From contig LVBW01000024.1 of assembly GCA_001604585.1 (NCBI GenBank), positions 1 to 64,000 on the forward strand: a DNA stretch of 64,000 nucleotides, read 5' to 3'. The translations under genes and the position numbers were made by a program. Shown here piece after piece: positions 1 to 10,036 of the stretch. The notes under the pieces were generated by a model. That model did not search any database. It saw nothing but the letters and a program-made list of their open reading frames with translations, and was not told where the DNA came from. Every line of letters begins with the position of its first letter. Positions within the stretch are counted from its first letter, which is position 1. The stretch is from Puniceicoccales bacterium Verruco_02. GTDB lineage: Bacteria; Verrucomicrobiota; Verrucomicrobiia; Opitutales; Oceanipulchritudinaceae.

Positions 1-259
1 ATGTCAGGGTAACGTAATCTTCATAAATCATCAAAGCCGCCTACGCGAGCGGAAAAGTGCCGAACTTGAGCAGATTAGACGATAAGTGATTGGAATGCAG
101 CGCTATGCAGCTATGTTACATGTGGGAAGGAGCGCGGAGTGCTGACGGCCCGGGAGGGGCGTCGGAATGGGGTGCTTTCCTTATCGGCTCAATGCCATGT
201 TATTGCAAGGCCGGTATGTGATTAAATGCGGCATATTCGTGCCGGGATTTACATCTTTT

Positions 260-302
260 GTACACGAAGAAACCCCGAACTAGCCGAGGTTTCTTCGTGT
301 AC
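260..302. terminator. Strong hairpin downstream of pntB
   Basis: Perfect 15-bp inverted repeat GTACACGAAGAAACC ... GGTTTCTTCGTGTAC with 13-nt loop; no clear T-tract. Confidence 0.5.
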
Positions 303-345
303 GGGGGAAGACTTTTCGTCCGCTCCCGGAATCGCCAACCGTTTC

Positions 346-1812
346 TTATTTCTCCTTGAACATGGCGGCCAGCTCGCTGACGGTCGCCTTGGCGTCTCCG
401 TATAGCATACGGGTCTTTTCGAGGAAGTAGAGCTTGTTTACTAGGCCCGAAAAGCCCGCGCCCTTGCCGCGCTTGAGTGCGAACACTGTGCGGGCCAGGT
501 GGGCGTTGATGATGGGCATTCCGTAGATTGGGCAGCCGGGGTCTTCGATGGCGGCGGGGTTCACAACGTCGTTGGCACCGATGACCAGGGCCACGTCCAC
601 CATTTCCATCGTCGGGTTGACAGCGTCCATCTCGGCGAGCTGCTCGTAGGGCACGTCTGCCTCGGCAAGGAGCACGTTCATGTGGCCGGGCATACGGCCT
701 GCCACAGGGTGGATGGCGTAGCGCACTTCGGCACCGTTGGCCTCCAGCAATGCACCAAGCTCCTTTACGGCGTGCTGGGCTTGTGCCACGGCCATGCCGT
801 AGCCGGGGATGATGACCACGCTGCGGGCCGCTTCGAGCACGTAGTATGCGTCCTCGGTGCTGACGCCCTTCATCTCGCCCTCGACCTTGGCGCTGCCCTC
901 TTCGCTGGCACCAAAGCCGCTAAAGAGCACGTTGGCGAGGTTGCGGTTCATGGCCTTGCACATGATGATTGTGAGAATGAAGCCGCTGGCGCCCACAAGG
1001 CAGCCCGAGACGATAAGCACGTTGTTGCCGATGACAAAGCCAGCCGCCGAGGCCGCAAGACCCGAGAAACTGTTAAGGAGCGAGATTACAACGGGCATGT
1101 CGCCGCCGCCGATTGGCAGCACGCCGAATACGCCAAGCATCATGGCCAAGACGATGATGGCAATCATAGCCGGGTAGGCCACCTCGAAGCAGGGCACCAC
1201 ACACATCACAACGAGGGCGGCCAGCATCAGGAGGGCGAGCAGGGCGTTGAACGCCTTCTGGCCCTTGAAGCAAATGGCGCTTCCAGAGATCTTTGCCGAG
1301 AGCTTAAGATAGGCCAGCATCGAACCGGTGAAGGTGATGCCGCCAATCCAGAGGGTGAGCCAGATGACGATGTTACTGAAGTAGAACTCGCCCTGAGTGT
1401 GGACAAGATACTCCTCCCAGCCGTAGCCGATGATGCGCTCGTATTCCGCCCAGCCGACAAGAAGCGATGCAAGACCGCCAAAGCCGTTGAAAAGGGCCAC
1501 CATCTCCGGCATGGCCGTCATCTGGACCTTCTTGGCAGCAACTAGGCCTATGGCGCTGCCAATAAGCATTGCGGCGATAATCCAAGTGTAGTCGAGGCCG
1601 GCGTAGAGCATCGTCGCCACAACGGCGATGAGCATACCGATGGAGGAGACCATGTTGCCACGGCGGGCCGTATCGGCCTTGCCGAGCATCTTGATGCCGA
1701 AGATGAAGAATATGGCCGACACGATGTATGCGAGGTCAATCAGCTTAACATCGAGGCCGAAGATGCCGCTCATGGCGGCCAGAGTGGAGCAAGAGGAAGT
1801 GAGGGCGCTCAT
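346..1812 (-). CDS. pntB: NAD(P) transhydrogenase subunit beta
   Basis: Polytopic N-terminus plus C-terminal NADP-binding domain (VVIIPGYGMAVAQAQHAVKEL, HPVAGRMPGHMNVLLAEADVPY, VIGANDVVNPAA); follows the alpha subunit genes. Confidence 0.95.
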   Translation of the reverse strand: MSALTSSCSTLAAMSGIFGLDVKLIDLAYIVSAIFFIFGIKMLGKADTARRGNMVSSIGMLIAVVATMLYAGLDYTWIIAAMLIGSAIGLVAAKKVQMTAMPEMVALFNGFGGLASLLVGWAEYERIIGYGWEEYLVHTQGEFYFSNIVIWLTLWIGGITFTGSMLAYLKLSAKISGSAICFKGQKAFNALLALLMLAALVVMCVVPCFEVAYPAMIAIIVLAMMLGVFGVLPIGGGDMPVVISLLNSFSGLAASAAGFVIGNNVLIVSGCLVGASGFILTIIMCKAMNRNLANVLFSGFGASEEGSAKVEGEMKGVSTEDAYYVLEAARSVVIIPGYGMAVAQAQHAVKELGALLEANGAEVRYAIHPVAGRMPGHMNVLLAEADVPYEQLAEMDAVNPTMEMVDVALVIGANDVVNPAAIEDPGCPIYGMPIINAHLARTVFALKRGKGAGFSGLVNKLYFLEKTRMLYGDAKATVSELAAMFKEK

Positions 1813-1813
1813 G

Positions 1814-2098
1814 TTACTTGCCCCCCTTCTTCTTGAACATGGCCAACATTCGGTCCGTAACTACGTAGCCGCCGACCACGTTGATCGTGGCCAGCACCAC
1901 GGCTATGAAGCCGATGATGTGGATTGCCTGCCCTTCGCCGGAGGTAACAGCCAGGAGCGCGCCCACGATTGTGATGCCGCTAATGGCGTTGGAACCCGAC
2001 ATGAGGGGGGTGTGCAACTGCGAAGGAACCTTCGCGATAAGCTCCAGCCCGAGGAAGGCCGCGAGCGTAAAGATGAATAGAAGCTGTACGATGTCCAT
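1814..2098 (-). CDS. pntAB: NAD(P) transhydrogenase alpha subunit, membrane part
   Basis: 94 aa membrane protein between the alpha-1 and beta subunits; typical three-gene transhydrogenase arrangement. Confidence 0.9.
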   Translation of the reverse strand: MDIVQLLFIFTLAAFLGLELIAKVPSQLHTPLMSGSNAISGITIVGALLAVTSGEGQAIHIIGFIAVVLATINVVGGYVVTDRMLAMFKKKGGK

Positions 2099-2128
2099 TG
2101 TATTGGAAAGTTGGTGGTGGCCCTTGTA

Positions 2129-3262
2129 TTAGGCGGACTTGAAACGCTCGTGAACGACCGCGCCGCCGTGGGTGATGAGACAGCCCTTGATGATTTCGTC
2201 CTCCAGCTTCAGGTTGAAGCTCTTGGCCTTCTTGTCCCAGAAGTGTTCGAGGAAGTTGTGCAGATTGGCCGAATACATCTGGCTGGCGTGCTGGGGGACA
2301 CTGTTGCCCTCAAGGCAGGTGTCGCCGATTATGAGCACTCCGTTGGGCGTAAGCACTTCCTTGCCCGCCTGTGTCAGCTCGCAGTTGCCGCCGCTTTCGG
2401 AGGCCGCGAGGTCAACTACGATCGAGCCGTTCTTCATCCCCTCCACCATTGCCTTGGTGATGAGCGTCGGGGCCTTGCGCCCGAAAAGCTTGGCCGTTGT
2501 GATGACGATGTCCGAGGAGGCGCAGACTTTGGCCATTCCGGCCTGCTGCTTGGCAATCTGCTCCGGGGTGAGGGCGGTGGCGTAGCCCTGGGCGGTCTGC
2601 CCGGTCTCGCCGATGTCGATTTTGACGAACTTGGCTCCGAGGCTCTTCACCTGTTCCTCCACTACGGGGCGGGTGTCGAAGGCTTCCACGCGCGCCCCGA
2701 GGCGCTTTGCCGTGGCAATGGCCTGAAGGCCCGCCACGCCGACGCCGATGATGAACACCTTGGCGGGGCTTAGCGTGCCTGCCGGGGTCATCATCATGGG
2801 CAGAATGCGGTTGAGCCGCTCGGCCGCACGCAGCACAGCCGCGTAACCGGCAAGGTTCGCCTGCGAGGAGATGGCGTCCATCTTCTGGGCAAGGGTCGAG
2901 CGGGGCATCATCTCCATCGAGAAGGCACTAGTTTCAGCCTTTGCAAATGCCTCGATGAGGCCCTTTTCGTTGAAGGGATCGAGGAAGGAGACGTGCATCG
3001 CGCCCTTTTTCATTTGCGCAATTTCCGCCGTCGGGGGCTTGCGAAGACGCATGACAAGGTCTGCATCGGCAATCGCCCTGCCTCGAAGCCCCACAAGTGT
3101 GGCTCCGGCATCCGTATAATCAGTGTCGGAAAACCCGCTGCGTTCGCCAAGCCCCTGTTCGACGCTGATTTCTGCGCCAAGAGCACAGAGACGCTTCACG
3201 TCGGAGGGTATCAGAGCACAACGGTTCTCGTTTTCCGGTTCCTTCGGTACGAAGATCTTCAT
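2129..3262 (-). CDS. pntAA: NAD(P) transhydrogenase alpha subunit, NAD-binding part
   Basis: MKIFVPKEPENENRCALIPSDVKRL..., GVGVAGLQAIATAKRLGARVEAFDTRP; AlaDH/PNT fold. Confidence 0.93.
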   Translation of the reverse strand: MKIFVPKEPENENRCALIPSDVKRLCALGAEISVEQGLGERSGFSDTDYTDAGATLVGLRGRAIADADLVMRLRKPPTAEIAQMKKGAMHVSFLDPFNEKGLIEAFAKAETSAFSMEMMPRSTLAQKMDAISSQANLAGYAAVLRAAERLNRILPMMMTPAGTLSPAKVFIIGVGVAGLQAIATAKRLGARVEAFDTRPVVEEQVKSLGAKFVKIDIGETGQTAQGYATALTPEQIAKQQAGMAKVCASSDIVITTAKLFGRKAPTLITKAMVEGMKNGSIVVDLAASESGGNCELTQAGKEVLTPNGVLIIGDTCLEGNSVPQHASQMYSANLHNFLEHFWDKKAKSFNLKLEDEIIKGCLITHGGAVVHERFKSA

Positions 3263-3550
3263 CGTGAAAAGTGATATGTGGCGGCCGGGAAACGGAACGC
3301 CATTTGCCTAGTTACAGTATGCAAGCGCAAGACCGCAAGGGCAAAGCGTTCATTGGCCAAACCCGTATGAATTCTAACAATTAACAGGCCCCAAAGACAT
3401 CATTCTGCACATGCCAAGACCATGCGCCAAGTGGCAGCAAAGCGGAAACCCGGACCTTTGCCACCTCAACAACACGATGAAGCGAGCAAAAGCCTTGCAC
3501 AAGCCCCGGCTTTTGTGTCTAAGTTAACAGTTTACGCCAGACAAGCAAAG

Positions 3551-3627
3551 GGGCGCATAGCTCAGTCGGTTAGAGCGCCTGCCTTACAAGCAGGAAGTCA
3601 CAGGTTCGAGCCCTGTTGTGCCCACCA
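3551..3627 (+). tRNA. tRNA-Val (anticodon TAC)
   Basis: Cloverleaf: acceptor GGGCGCA/TGTGCCC, anticodon loop CTTACAA, T-arm GGTTCGAGCCC, encoded CCA end. Confidence 0.95.
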
Positions 3628-3709
3628 TTTTTCCCTCAACAACGCCCTGCGCGTGGAAGCGGCATCCGGCAGCTCCCCCACCGAGGCAGGCAGCGAAAAG
3701 CCAACCAAG

Positions 3710-4222
3710 ATGCGCCACACCATATCGGTACTCGTAGAAAACAAGTTCGGGGTGCTCACGCGCGTGACCGGAATGTTCTCCGGCCGCGGCTTCAACATCG
3801 ACACTCTCAACGTAGGGCCTACCAACGACCCGAAGTTTTCCCGCATTACCGCCACCGTACGCGGCGACGACCAGCAGCTTGACCAGTGCATCAAACAGCT
3901 TGGCAAGCTCGTCGAAGTCATACAGGTGCAGGATCTGGCCAGCGGGCAGTTCGTTTCGCGCGAGCTGGCGCTTGTGAAAGTGGCCGCCGATGCAGCAAAG
4001 CGCGGGGAAATAGTGCAGCTTTGCGACATTTTCCGCGCCAAGATAGTGGACGTAAGCCACGAAGCACTCATTATCGAAATGACTGGCAATGACGAGAAGG
4101 TCGAAGCCTTCCTAGCCATGATGAGCCAGTACGGCATTCTTTCTCTGGCCCGCACCGGAGCACTCGCAATGGAGCGCAGCGGCATACAGGGGCAGCAAAA
4201 CAACAATTCCATACAGAAGTAA
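3710..4222 (+). CDS. ilvN: Acetolactate synthase small subunit
   Basis: MRHTISVLVENKFGVLTRVTGMFSGRGFNIDTLNVGPT, ACT domain. The listed ORF start at 3422 runs through the tRNA, so the internal ATG at 3710 is preferred. Confidence 0.93.
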   Translation: MRHTISVLVENKFGVLTRVTGMFSGRGFNIDTLNVGPTNDPKFSRITATVRGDDQQLDQCIKQLGKLVEVIQVQDLASGQFVSRELALVKVAADAAKRGEIVQLCDIFRAKIVDVSHEALIIEMTGNDEKVEAFLAMMSQYGILSLARTGALAMERSGIQGQQNNNSIQK

Positions 4223-4228
4223 GCAATC

Positions 4229-5266
4229 ATGTCCGCAACAGTCTATACTGACAAAGACGCCGATCTTGGCGTTCTCTCCGGCAAAACTATCGCAGTTCTC
4301 GGCTTTGGCAGCCAGGGCCACGCCCACGCGCTGAACCTGAAGGAAAGCGGCTGCAAGGTCATCATCGGCCTATACGAGGGCAGCAAGTCCATCCCCGTGG
4401 CCAAGGATCTCGGCTTCGAGGTGCTCCCTACGGCGGAAGCCGTTAAGAAGGCGGACATCATCATGGTGTCCCTGCCCGACATGAAGCAGAAGGCCGTTTA
4501 TGAAAGGGACATAGCCCCCAACCTCAAAAGCGGCGACACACTCGTGTTCCTGCACGGGCTGAACATCCACTTCAATCTCATCGTCCCCCAGGCCGACATC
4601 GACGTAATCATGGTCGCCCCCAAGGGACCGGGCCACACCGTGCGCAGCCAGTTCAAGGAAGGCAAGGGAGTCCCCGCCCTCATAGCCATCCATCAGGGCG
4701 GCGACAAGGCCCGCGCAATCGCGCTTGCCTGGGCAAAGGGCATCGGCGGCACCCGCGGCGGCGTCATCGAGACCTCCTTCAAGGAAGAGACCGAGACCGA
4801 CCTTTTCGGCGAACAGGCCGTGCTCTGCGGCGGCGTCTCCGCCCTTATCAAGGCTGGCTTCGAGACCCTCGTCGAGGCTGGTTACCAGCCCGAAATGGCG
4901 TACTTTGAATGCTGCCACGAGATGAAGCTCATCGTTGACCTCATCAACCAGAGCGGCCTTTCGGGAATGCGCTTCTCGATCTCCGACACAGCCGAATGGG
5001 GCGACTATGTGTCCGGCCCCCGCGTGGTGACCGCCGAGAGCAAGAAGGCCATGAAGCAGGTTCTTACCGAGATTCAGGACGGCACCTTCGTCAAGCGCTG
5101 GGTGGCCGAGCACGAAGCCGGTTATCCCGAATTCTTCCGCTACCGCGAGGAGGAGAGCAAGACGCAGATCGAACAGGTCGGCGCCGAGCTTCGCAGCCTC
5201 ATGCCATGGATCCAGAAGCGCAAGGTGGACAAGAACAGCAGCGCACAGGCCTCCTACATAGCGTAA
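4229..5266 (+). CDS. ilvC: Ketol-acid reductoisomerase
   Basis: [52 protein letters not shown]. Confidence 0.97.
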   Translation: MSATVYTDKDADLGVLSGKTIAVLGFGSQGHAHALNLKESGCKVIIGLYEGSKSIPVAKDLGFEVLPTAEAVKKADIIMVSLPDMKQKAVYERDIAPNLKSGDTLVFLHGLNIHFNLIVPQADIDVIMVAPKGPGHTVRSQFKEGKGVPALIAIHQGGDKARAIALAWAKGIGGTRGGVIETSFKEETETDLFGEQAVLCGGVSALIKAGFETLVEAGYQPEMAYFECCHEMKLIVDLINQSGLSGMRFSISDTAEWGDYVSGPRVVTAESKKAMKQVLTEIQDGTFVKRWVAEHEAGYPEFFRYREEESKTQIEQVGAELRSLMPWIQKRKVDKNSSAQASYIA

Positions 5267-5300
5267 ACGAGTCGCCCGCTCGGGCAACGTTCAACTCTCC

Positions 5301-5337
5301 CAAGGCGCGGAATCGCACAAAGCGGCTCCGCGCCTTG
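5301..5337. terminator. Hairpin between convergent ilvC and znuB
   Basis: 11-bp stem CAAGGCGCGGA/TCCGCGCCTTG, 15-nt loop, no T-run. Confidence 0.45.
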
Positions 5338-5409
5338 TGCGTACATACTCTGAACGCATACCCTACGCGACGGATCACTTGCACGCCATCCGGCTAATGG
5401 CCGATTGTT

Positions 5410-6270
5410 CTAGCTCTTCTTCTCCCCACCCACGCGCGAAGCACCCTTGAGCACCCAGCTCGCCAGATACACAAACGCAACGATCATGACAACGAGCGGC
5501 CCGGCGGGCAGGTTCCATTCGTAGCTAAGGAACAAACCCGTCGGCACGGTAAAAAAACCAACTAGCGTCGCCCCCAGCATCATGCCCTTGAGCGAGGCCG
5601 ACATGCGCCCCGCCGCAGCTGCGGGCAGGGTAAGTAGCGCGACGACAAGCACTATGCCCGCCACCGAGACGAGCACCACCACCGTCACCGCCACAAGGCA
5701 AAGCAAGAGCAAAGAGTAGGCCCTGACAGGCAGCCCGCGCACTGCGGCAAACTCCTCATCGAAGGCCAGAGCGTGGAAGCGGCGGTACAAGCCAAGGCCA
5801 ATAAGCAGCACTGCCATATCCAAAAGGGCCACAAGCCCTAGCTGCCAGTTGCCAACAAGGAGCACATCGCCAAACAGATACGACATCGCATCCACATAGC
5901 CCGGCGTAAGCGCAAGAAAGAGCAGCCCTCCGGCCATGCCCACCGACCATATGGCCCCGATGACGGCATCCTCCCTCTCTCTGGCGTAAACACTCACCCA
6001 CCATACGGCCAGTGCCGACAGCAGCGCCGCCACAAGGGCACCGAGTAGCGGGTCCGCCGCCGTACAACCGTAGCGCCCTTTAAGAAACAGCGCCGCACCT
6101 ATGCCCAGCAGCGCGCTGTGCGATATGGCCCCGGCCATATAGCTGATGCGCCGCACGACCACGTAGCTGCCCACTATGCCAAAGGCAACACTGGATAGCA
6201 GCCCGACAAGGAGCGCATTGCGCATGAATGGGATGTGTTGGTCTAGCAGTAGCTGGACAAAGCCGCTCAT
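5410..6270 (-). CDS. znuB: Metal (zinc/manganese) ABC transporter permease
   Basis: ABC-3 family membrane protein; ATGA overlap with the ATPase gene. Confidence 0.88.
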   Translation of the reverse strand: MSGFVQLLLDQHIPFMRNALLVGLLSSVAFGIVGSYVVVRRISYMAGAISHSALLGIGAALFLKGRYGCTAADPLLGALVAALLSALAVWWVSVYAREREDAVIGAIWSVGMAGGLLFLALTPGYVDAMSYLFGDVLLVGNWQLGLVALLDMAVLLIGLGLYRRFHALAFDEEFAAVRGLPVRAYSLLLLCLVAVTVVVLVSVAGIVLVVALLTLPAAAAGRMSASLKGMMLGATLVGFFTVPTGLFLSYEWNLPAGPLVVMIVAFVYLASWVLKGASRVGGEKKS

Positions 6271-7019
6271 GCGCCCCTCCCCCCGCCTTGCAGCCTGTCG
6301 CTGCCAAGCAAGTGCAAGTGCTCGCCATACAAGGCCTCGAAGCTGTGCACATCCAGGCTCTCCACCGGGCGGCTGCTCACGCTGCGGTTAACGAACACGG
6401 CATGGTCCACAATCCCCGACACAAAGCCCAAATCGTGCGACACGATGACAACTGTGCTATCCCCGCGCACGCTCTCCAAAGTCTGGGCAAAGGCCCCCTG
6501 GGTAGCTGCGTCGATCATCGACGTAGGCTCGTCAAAAAGTAAAAGCTCAGGCATGGATACGAGGGCACGGGCCATGAGCACGCGCTGACGCTGCCCGCCG
6601 GACAGGGTGGGGTACTGCCTCCGCGCCATGTCCGCCATGCCCACCCTTTCCAGTGCCCTCATAGCCATTCTGCGGTCCTCTGCGTGGTATGAGTAGCGCC
6701 CCGGCCCCAGAAGCCCCATCAGGACCACCTCCTGCACGCTGACTGGGAATAGACGGTCGTGCCCGGCGTGCTGGGGCATGTAGCCGATGCGCGAACGAGC
6801 AGCGGCGGGACTGCCGCCAAAGACCTCCACGTAGCCATTCTGCGGCTCTTCAAGGCCCAGAATCAGACGCAAAAGCGTGGTTTTCCCCCCACCGTTCGGC
6901 CCGACGAATATGACTGTGCTGCCCTTGTGTATGTCCAAGTCGGCATTCTCTATGACGGGCACGCCCGTGTACGAGAAGCTGAGGTTTCGCAGGGAAATGA
7001 CTGGCGCGGCATCGCTCAT
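6267..7019 (-). CDS. znuC: Metal ABC transporter ATP-binding protein
   Basis: Walker A GPNGGGKTTLLRLILG, signature LSGGQRQRVLMARAL, Walker B LLLFDEPT. Confidence 0.9.
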   Translation of the reverse strand: MSDAAPVISLRNLSFSYTGVPVIENADLDIHKGSTVIFVGPNGGGKTTLLRLILGLEEPQNGYVEVFGGSPAAARSRIGYMPQHAGHDRLFPVSVQEVVLMGLLGPGRYSYHAEDRRMAMRALERVGMADMARRQYPTLSGGQRQRVLMARALVSMPELLLFDEPTSMIDAATQGAFAQTLESVRGDSTVVIVSHDLGFVSGIVDHAVFVNRSVSSRPVESLDVHSFEALYGEHLHLLGSDRLQGGGRGA

Positions 7020-7915
7020 TGTTGGTCTTCGAGGGCGTACCCCAACGCCAGAGTCTCGGCAATAGTGCGCAGACTTGCAAGAGCGTCCCTGCCCAGAGGC
7101 TCCAGATACTCTACTCTTGCCCCGAGGGGGGCTGCGAGGGTGTGAAGAGGCGCTGGATTGTGCCCACTTTGCGCGTAGAGCATCCTCACCTTGTCCTTGC
7201 GAGCCTGCCTGCTTAGTGCTTCAAGGCGCGCCGCGCTAGGGCTTTTGTCGTGCTCCTCGACAGAGACCTGTTCAAGGCCGTAGTGAGCGGCAAAGCGGGT
7301 GAATGCGTCGTGCTGGACGTAGAAGCGCCGTCCTTTGTATGGGGCCAGCAAGCTACGTATTTCCGCATCCAAAGAGGCAAGCTCCTCTTCCAGAGCGGCG
7401 TATGCCGCAGTGTAATCGACAGCATTGGCAGGATCAAGGCGGCTGTAACTGTCGCGCAGAGTTTCCGCAATATGCAGGATGCCTTCGGGGTCCAGCCATA
7501 GATGCGGGTTCATCGCCCCGTGGCCGTGCCCGTGTACTTCGTGCGTATGCCCCTCCTCCTTATAGGCAACCCCGGCCTCTTCCTCAGAAAGCAGGTCCAC
7601 AAACACAAGGCCATTCTGCGGACGGTTCCGCACGACATTGTCCATCTCCATGCCGCAGAACACGTAGAGACTCGCAGCGGAGAGATCTGCCGCCATGCGG
7701 GGGCGAAGCGAGAATGTGTGCGGGTCCTTGCCCTGCTCCACTAGTGCATTGGCCTGCCAGTGCCCGGCACCGACGCGCTCCATCAGTCCCGCCACGGGCG
7801 GGACTGCGGTAAAGGCTATGTGCTCCTTCGCGGGCTGCCGCTCCTGCGGGCCGCAAGCAGAGACAAGCACGAGTGCAAACAACATCGACAATGACACGAT
7901 GTGACGGATTAGCAT
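7016..7915 (-). CDS. znuA: Zinc ABC transporter substrate-binding lipoprotein
   Basis: Lipobox LVSAC; His-rich loop EGHTHEVHGHGHGAMNPHLWLDPEG; periplasmic metal-binding fold. Confidence 0.88.
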   Translation of the reverse strand: MLIRHIVSLSMLFALVLVSACGPQERQPAKEHIAFTAVPPVAGLMERVGAGHWQANALVEQGKDPHTFSLRPRMAADLSAASLYVFCGMEMDNVVRNRPQNGLVFVDLLSEEEAGVAYKEEGHTHEVHGHGHGAMNPHLWLDPEGILHIAETLRDSYSRLDPANAVDYTAAYAALEEELASLDAEIRSLLAPYKGRRFYVQHDAFTRFAAHYGLEQVSVEEHDKSPSAARLEALSRQARKDKVRMLYAQSGHNPAPLHTLAAPLGARVEYLEPLGRDALASLRTIAETLALGYALEDQQ

Positions 7916-7919
7916 AGTC

Positions 7920-7936
7920 GTATTACTATGTAATAC
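7920..7936. promoter_or_regulatory. Perfect palindrome upstream of znuA, candidate Zur/Fur-type operator
   Basis: GTATTAC-TAT-GTAATAC (7-3-7 inverted repeat) 4 nt upstream of the likely znuA ATG. Confidence 0.55.
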
Positions 7937-8092
7937 CAACATAAAACACAAGAGTTAAGTATGGCTGTGTAGTGCAAAGAGGCCACCAAGACCTGACAGC
8001 ATGTATTCAGAGGGACTGACAAGGCCCGCAAATCCCGGTTATTGCTGACTTTCTGACATATCCCTGTATTGTCTCACACCATCCCCTGACAA

Positions 8093-9028
8093 ATGCAGAC
8101 CCTACGCGACCCGAACTACTTCCCGGCACGGCGCGCCATTCACATGGCTGTCGGCATGTTCGATGCCGTCCACATCGGGCATCAGGCCGTGGTGCTATCC
8201 GCGATAAGGGCCGCACGCAGCCGTGGAGACATGGCCGCTGTACTGACATTTTCCCCGCACCCAAGCGTCATACTCAGGCCGCAGGAACCTACCCTTCTCA
8301 TTCAGGGCGAGGAGCAGAAACAAGAGCGTCTGGCGCTTCTCGGGCTGGATCTGCTCGTATGGCGCAGCTTCACGCAGGAACTGGCGGCAATCCCCGCCTC
8401 GGAGTTCATTGCGCGGTTGAAGGGCGTCTTCCCCACCCTGCACACCCTGTACGTGGGCGAGAACTTCCGCTTCGGACGCGGGCGCAGCGGCGACATCGGC
8501 ACCCTGCTGCACAGCGCACAGGCGCAGGGCATCCACGTGGTGAGCATAGAAAGGGTGCGCTACGACGGCGAAGCCGTCAGCAGCACGCGCATCCGAGGCC
8601 TGCTCTCGGAAGGGCGCATGGCAGAGGCCAACGAACTTCTCGGCTACCGCTACTACTGCGTTGCGAACGCTGAGCCGGGCAGACGCATCGGGCGCAGCAT
8701 CGGCTTTCCCACGCTTAACCTGCGCTGGGAGCCACCTTGCAGGCCGAGGATGGGCGTTTACGCCGTCAGAGTCTGCCGCGACGGGACCAGCGAATGTCTT
8801 CCCGCCGTGGCCAACTACGGACTCAGGCCCACAGTACAGGCCGACGCCTCCTTCCCCCTGCTGGAAACTCACATAATCGGCGACTGTCCCTTTGGCGAGG
8901 GCGACAGGCTCCGCGTCGAATGGCTGCACTTTCTGCGGGGCGAGCGCCGCTTCGCCGGACTTGACGAACTGAAGACCCAGATAGCTCAGGACAGGACCAA
9001 GGCCGCCGCCATACTCGGACTGGTCTAG
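8093..9028 (+). CDS. ribF: Bifunctional riboflavin kinase/FAD synthetase
   Basis: VGMFDAVHIGHQAVV, VGENFRFGRGRSGDI, SSTRIRGLLSEG, GRRIGRSIGFPTLNL. Confidence 0.93.
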   Translation: MQTLRDPNYFPARRAIHMAVGMFDAVHIGHQAVVLSAIRAARSRGDMAAVLTFSPHPSVILRPQEPTLLIQGEEQKQERLALLGLDLLVWRSFTQELAAIPASEFIARLKGVFPTLHTLYVGENFRFGRGRSGDIGTLLHSAQAQGIHVVSIERVRYDGEAVSSTRIRGLLSEGRMAEANELLGYRYYCVANAEPGRRIGRSIGFPTLNLRWEPPCRPRMGVYAVRVCRDGTSECLPAVANYGLRPTVQADASFPLLETHIIGDCPFGEGDRLRVEWLHFLRGERRFAGLDELKTQIAQDRTKAAAILGLV

Positions 9029-9121
9029 CCTTCCTGTGTCCTTTCTTACAAGGCTGCAAATTCGCTGTTTCCTGCACTTTTTCGCGGGACATGCGCTCGG
9101 GCGCGTATCAGGATTGCCCAC

Positions 9122-9961
9122 ATGCGCGACTATTCGGACTACGTTCAGGCCATTCTATCCGCATACCGGGCCGCTGCGGACCTGTCCCCCCCGCCAGTTC
9201 CTCATAATCGCCCCGCGACCGAGGAGCGGAGCGTCCTAATCTGCTCCCCGCATCCGGACGACGAGATAATCGTGGGCGCCCTGCCACTGCGCCTTCAGCG
9301 CGAAGGGCTGCGTGTAATCAACCTTTGCGTGACTCTTGGAAGCAACAAGGAACGGCAGCTCGAACGCCTTTCCGAGGCCAAAGACGCCTGCTCTTTCGCT
9401 GGCTTTGAGCTTATGGAACTGGCCGAGCGGGGCCTTGAAGGCATTACCCCAGACTGCGCCGAGCTATTCCCCGCCCAGTGGAACGCCGCGGTCGAGGCCG
9501 TTGCCGAGGCCATATGCGAAACGCGGCCCGTGGCGGTACTATACCCGCACGCCGCCGACGCCAACCGCACGCATATTGGAGTGCATCGCCTGTTGCTCGA
9601 CGCACTGCCCCTGGCCGGGCTGGAATGCCACTGCTTCCAGACCGAGTTCTGGGCACCCATGCAAAAGCCCAACCTAATGGTGGAAATTACGCCCGAAGAG
9701 GTTGCAACGCTAGTGGCGGCGCTTTCCCTACACCGGGGCGAGGTGGCGCGCAACCCCTACCATCTGCGCCTGCCCATGTGGATGATGGACAATGTGCGCC
9801 GCGGTGCGGAGCTGGTCGGCGGACAGGGAGCGGCGGCACCGTCCTTTAGCTTCGCCACCCTTTACAGGCACAGCATCTTCAGCGGCAGCCGCATGGAATA
9901 CAACTGCGCCGAGGGATGCTTCCTCGCCAGCGGAGAGAATGCGAAGGCTTTGCTGTTTTAA
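9122..9961 (+). CDS. PIG-L/LmbE family deacetylase
   Basis: LICSPHPDDEIIVGALPLRLQ metal-binding motif. Confidence 0.85.
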   Translation: MRDYSDYVQAILSAYRAAADLSPPPVPHNRPATEERSVLICSPHPDDEIIVGALPLRLQREGLRVINLCVTLGSNKERQLERLSEAKDACSFAGFELMELAERGLEGITPDCAELFPAQWNAAVEAVAEAICETRPVAVLYPHAADANRTHIGVHRLLLDALPLAGLECHCFQTEFWAPMQKPNLMVEITPEEVATLVAALSLHRGEVARNPYHLRLPMWMMDNVRRGAELVGGQGAAAPSFSFATLYRHSIFSGSRMEYNCAEGCFLASGENAKALLF

Positions 9962-10036
9962 AAAACGGGGTAAAAATTCGCTTCGGCAAGGGGCTTAACC
10001 CGAGTGGTCTTGACCCGACTTAAGTAAAGCGCACAA

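Noticed and set aside
499-1545. 348-aa plus-strand ORF opposite pntB
   Set aside because: Antisense shadow of a clearly coding pntB; His/Val/Asp-rich with no motifs
3422-3709. N-terminal extension of the ilvN ORF
   Set aside because: It reads through tRNA-Val; the protein homologous to IlvN begins at 3710
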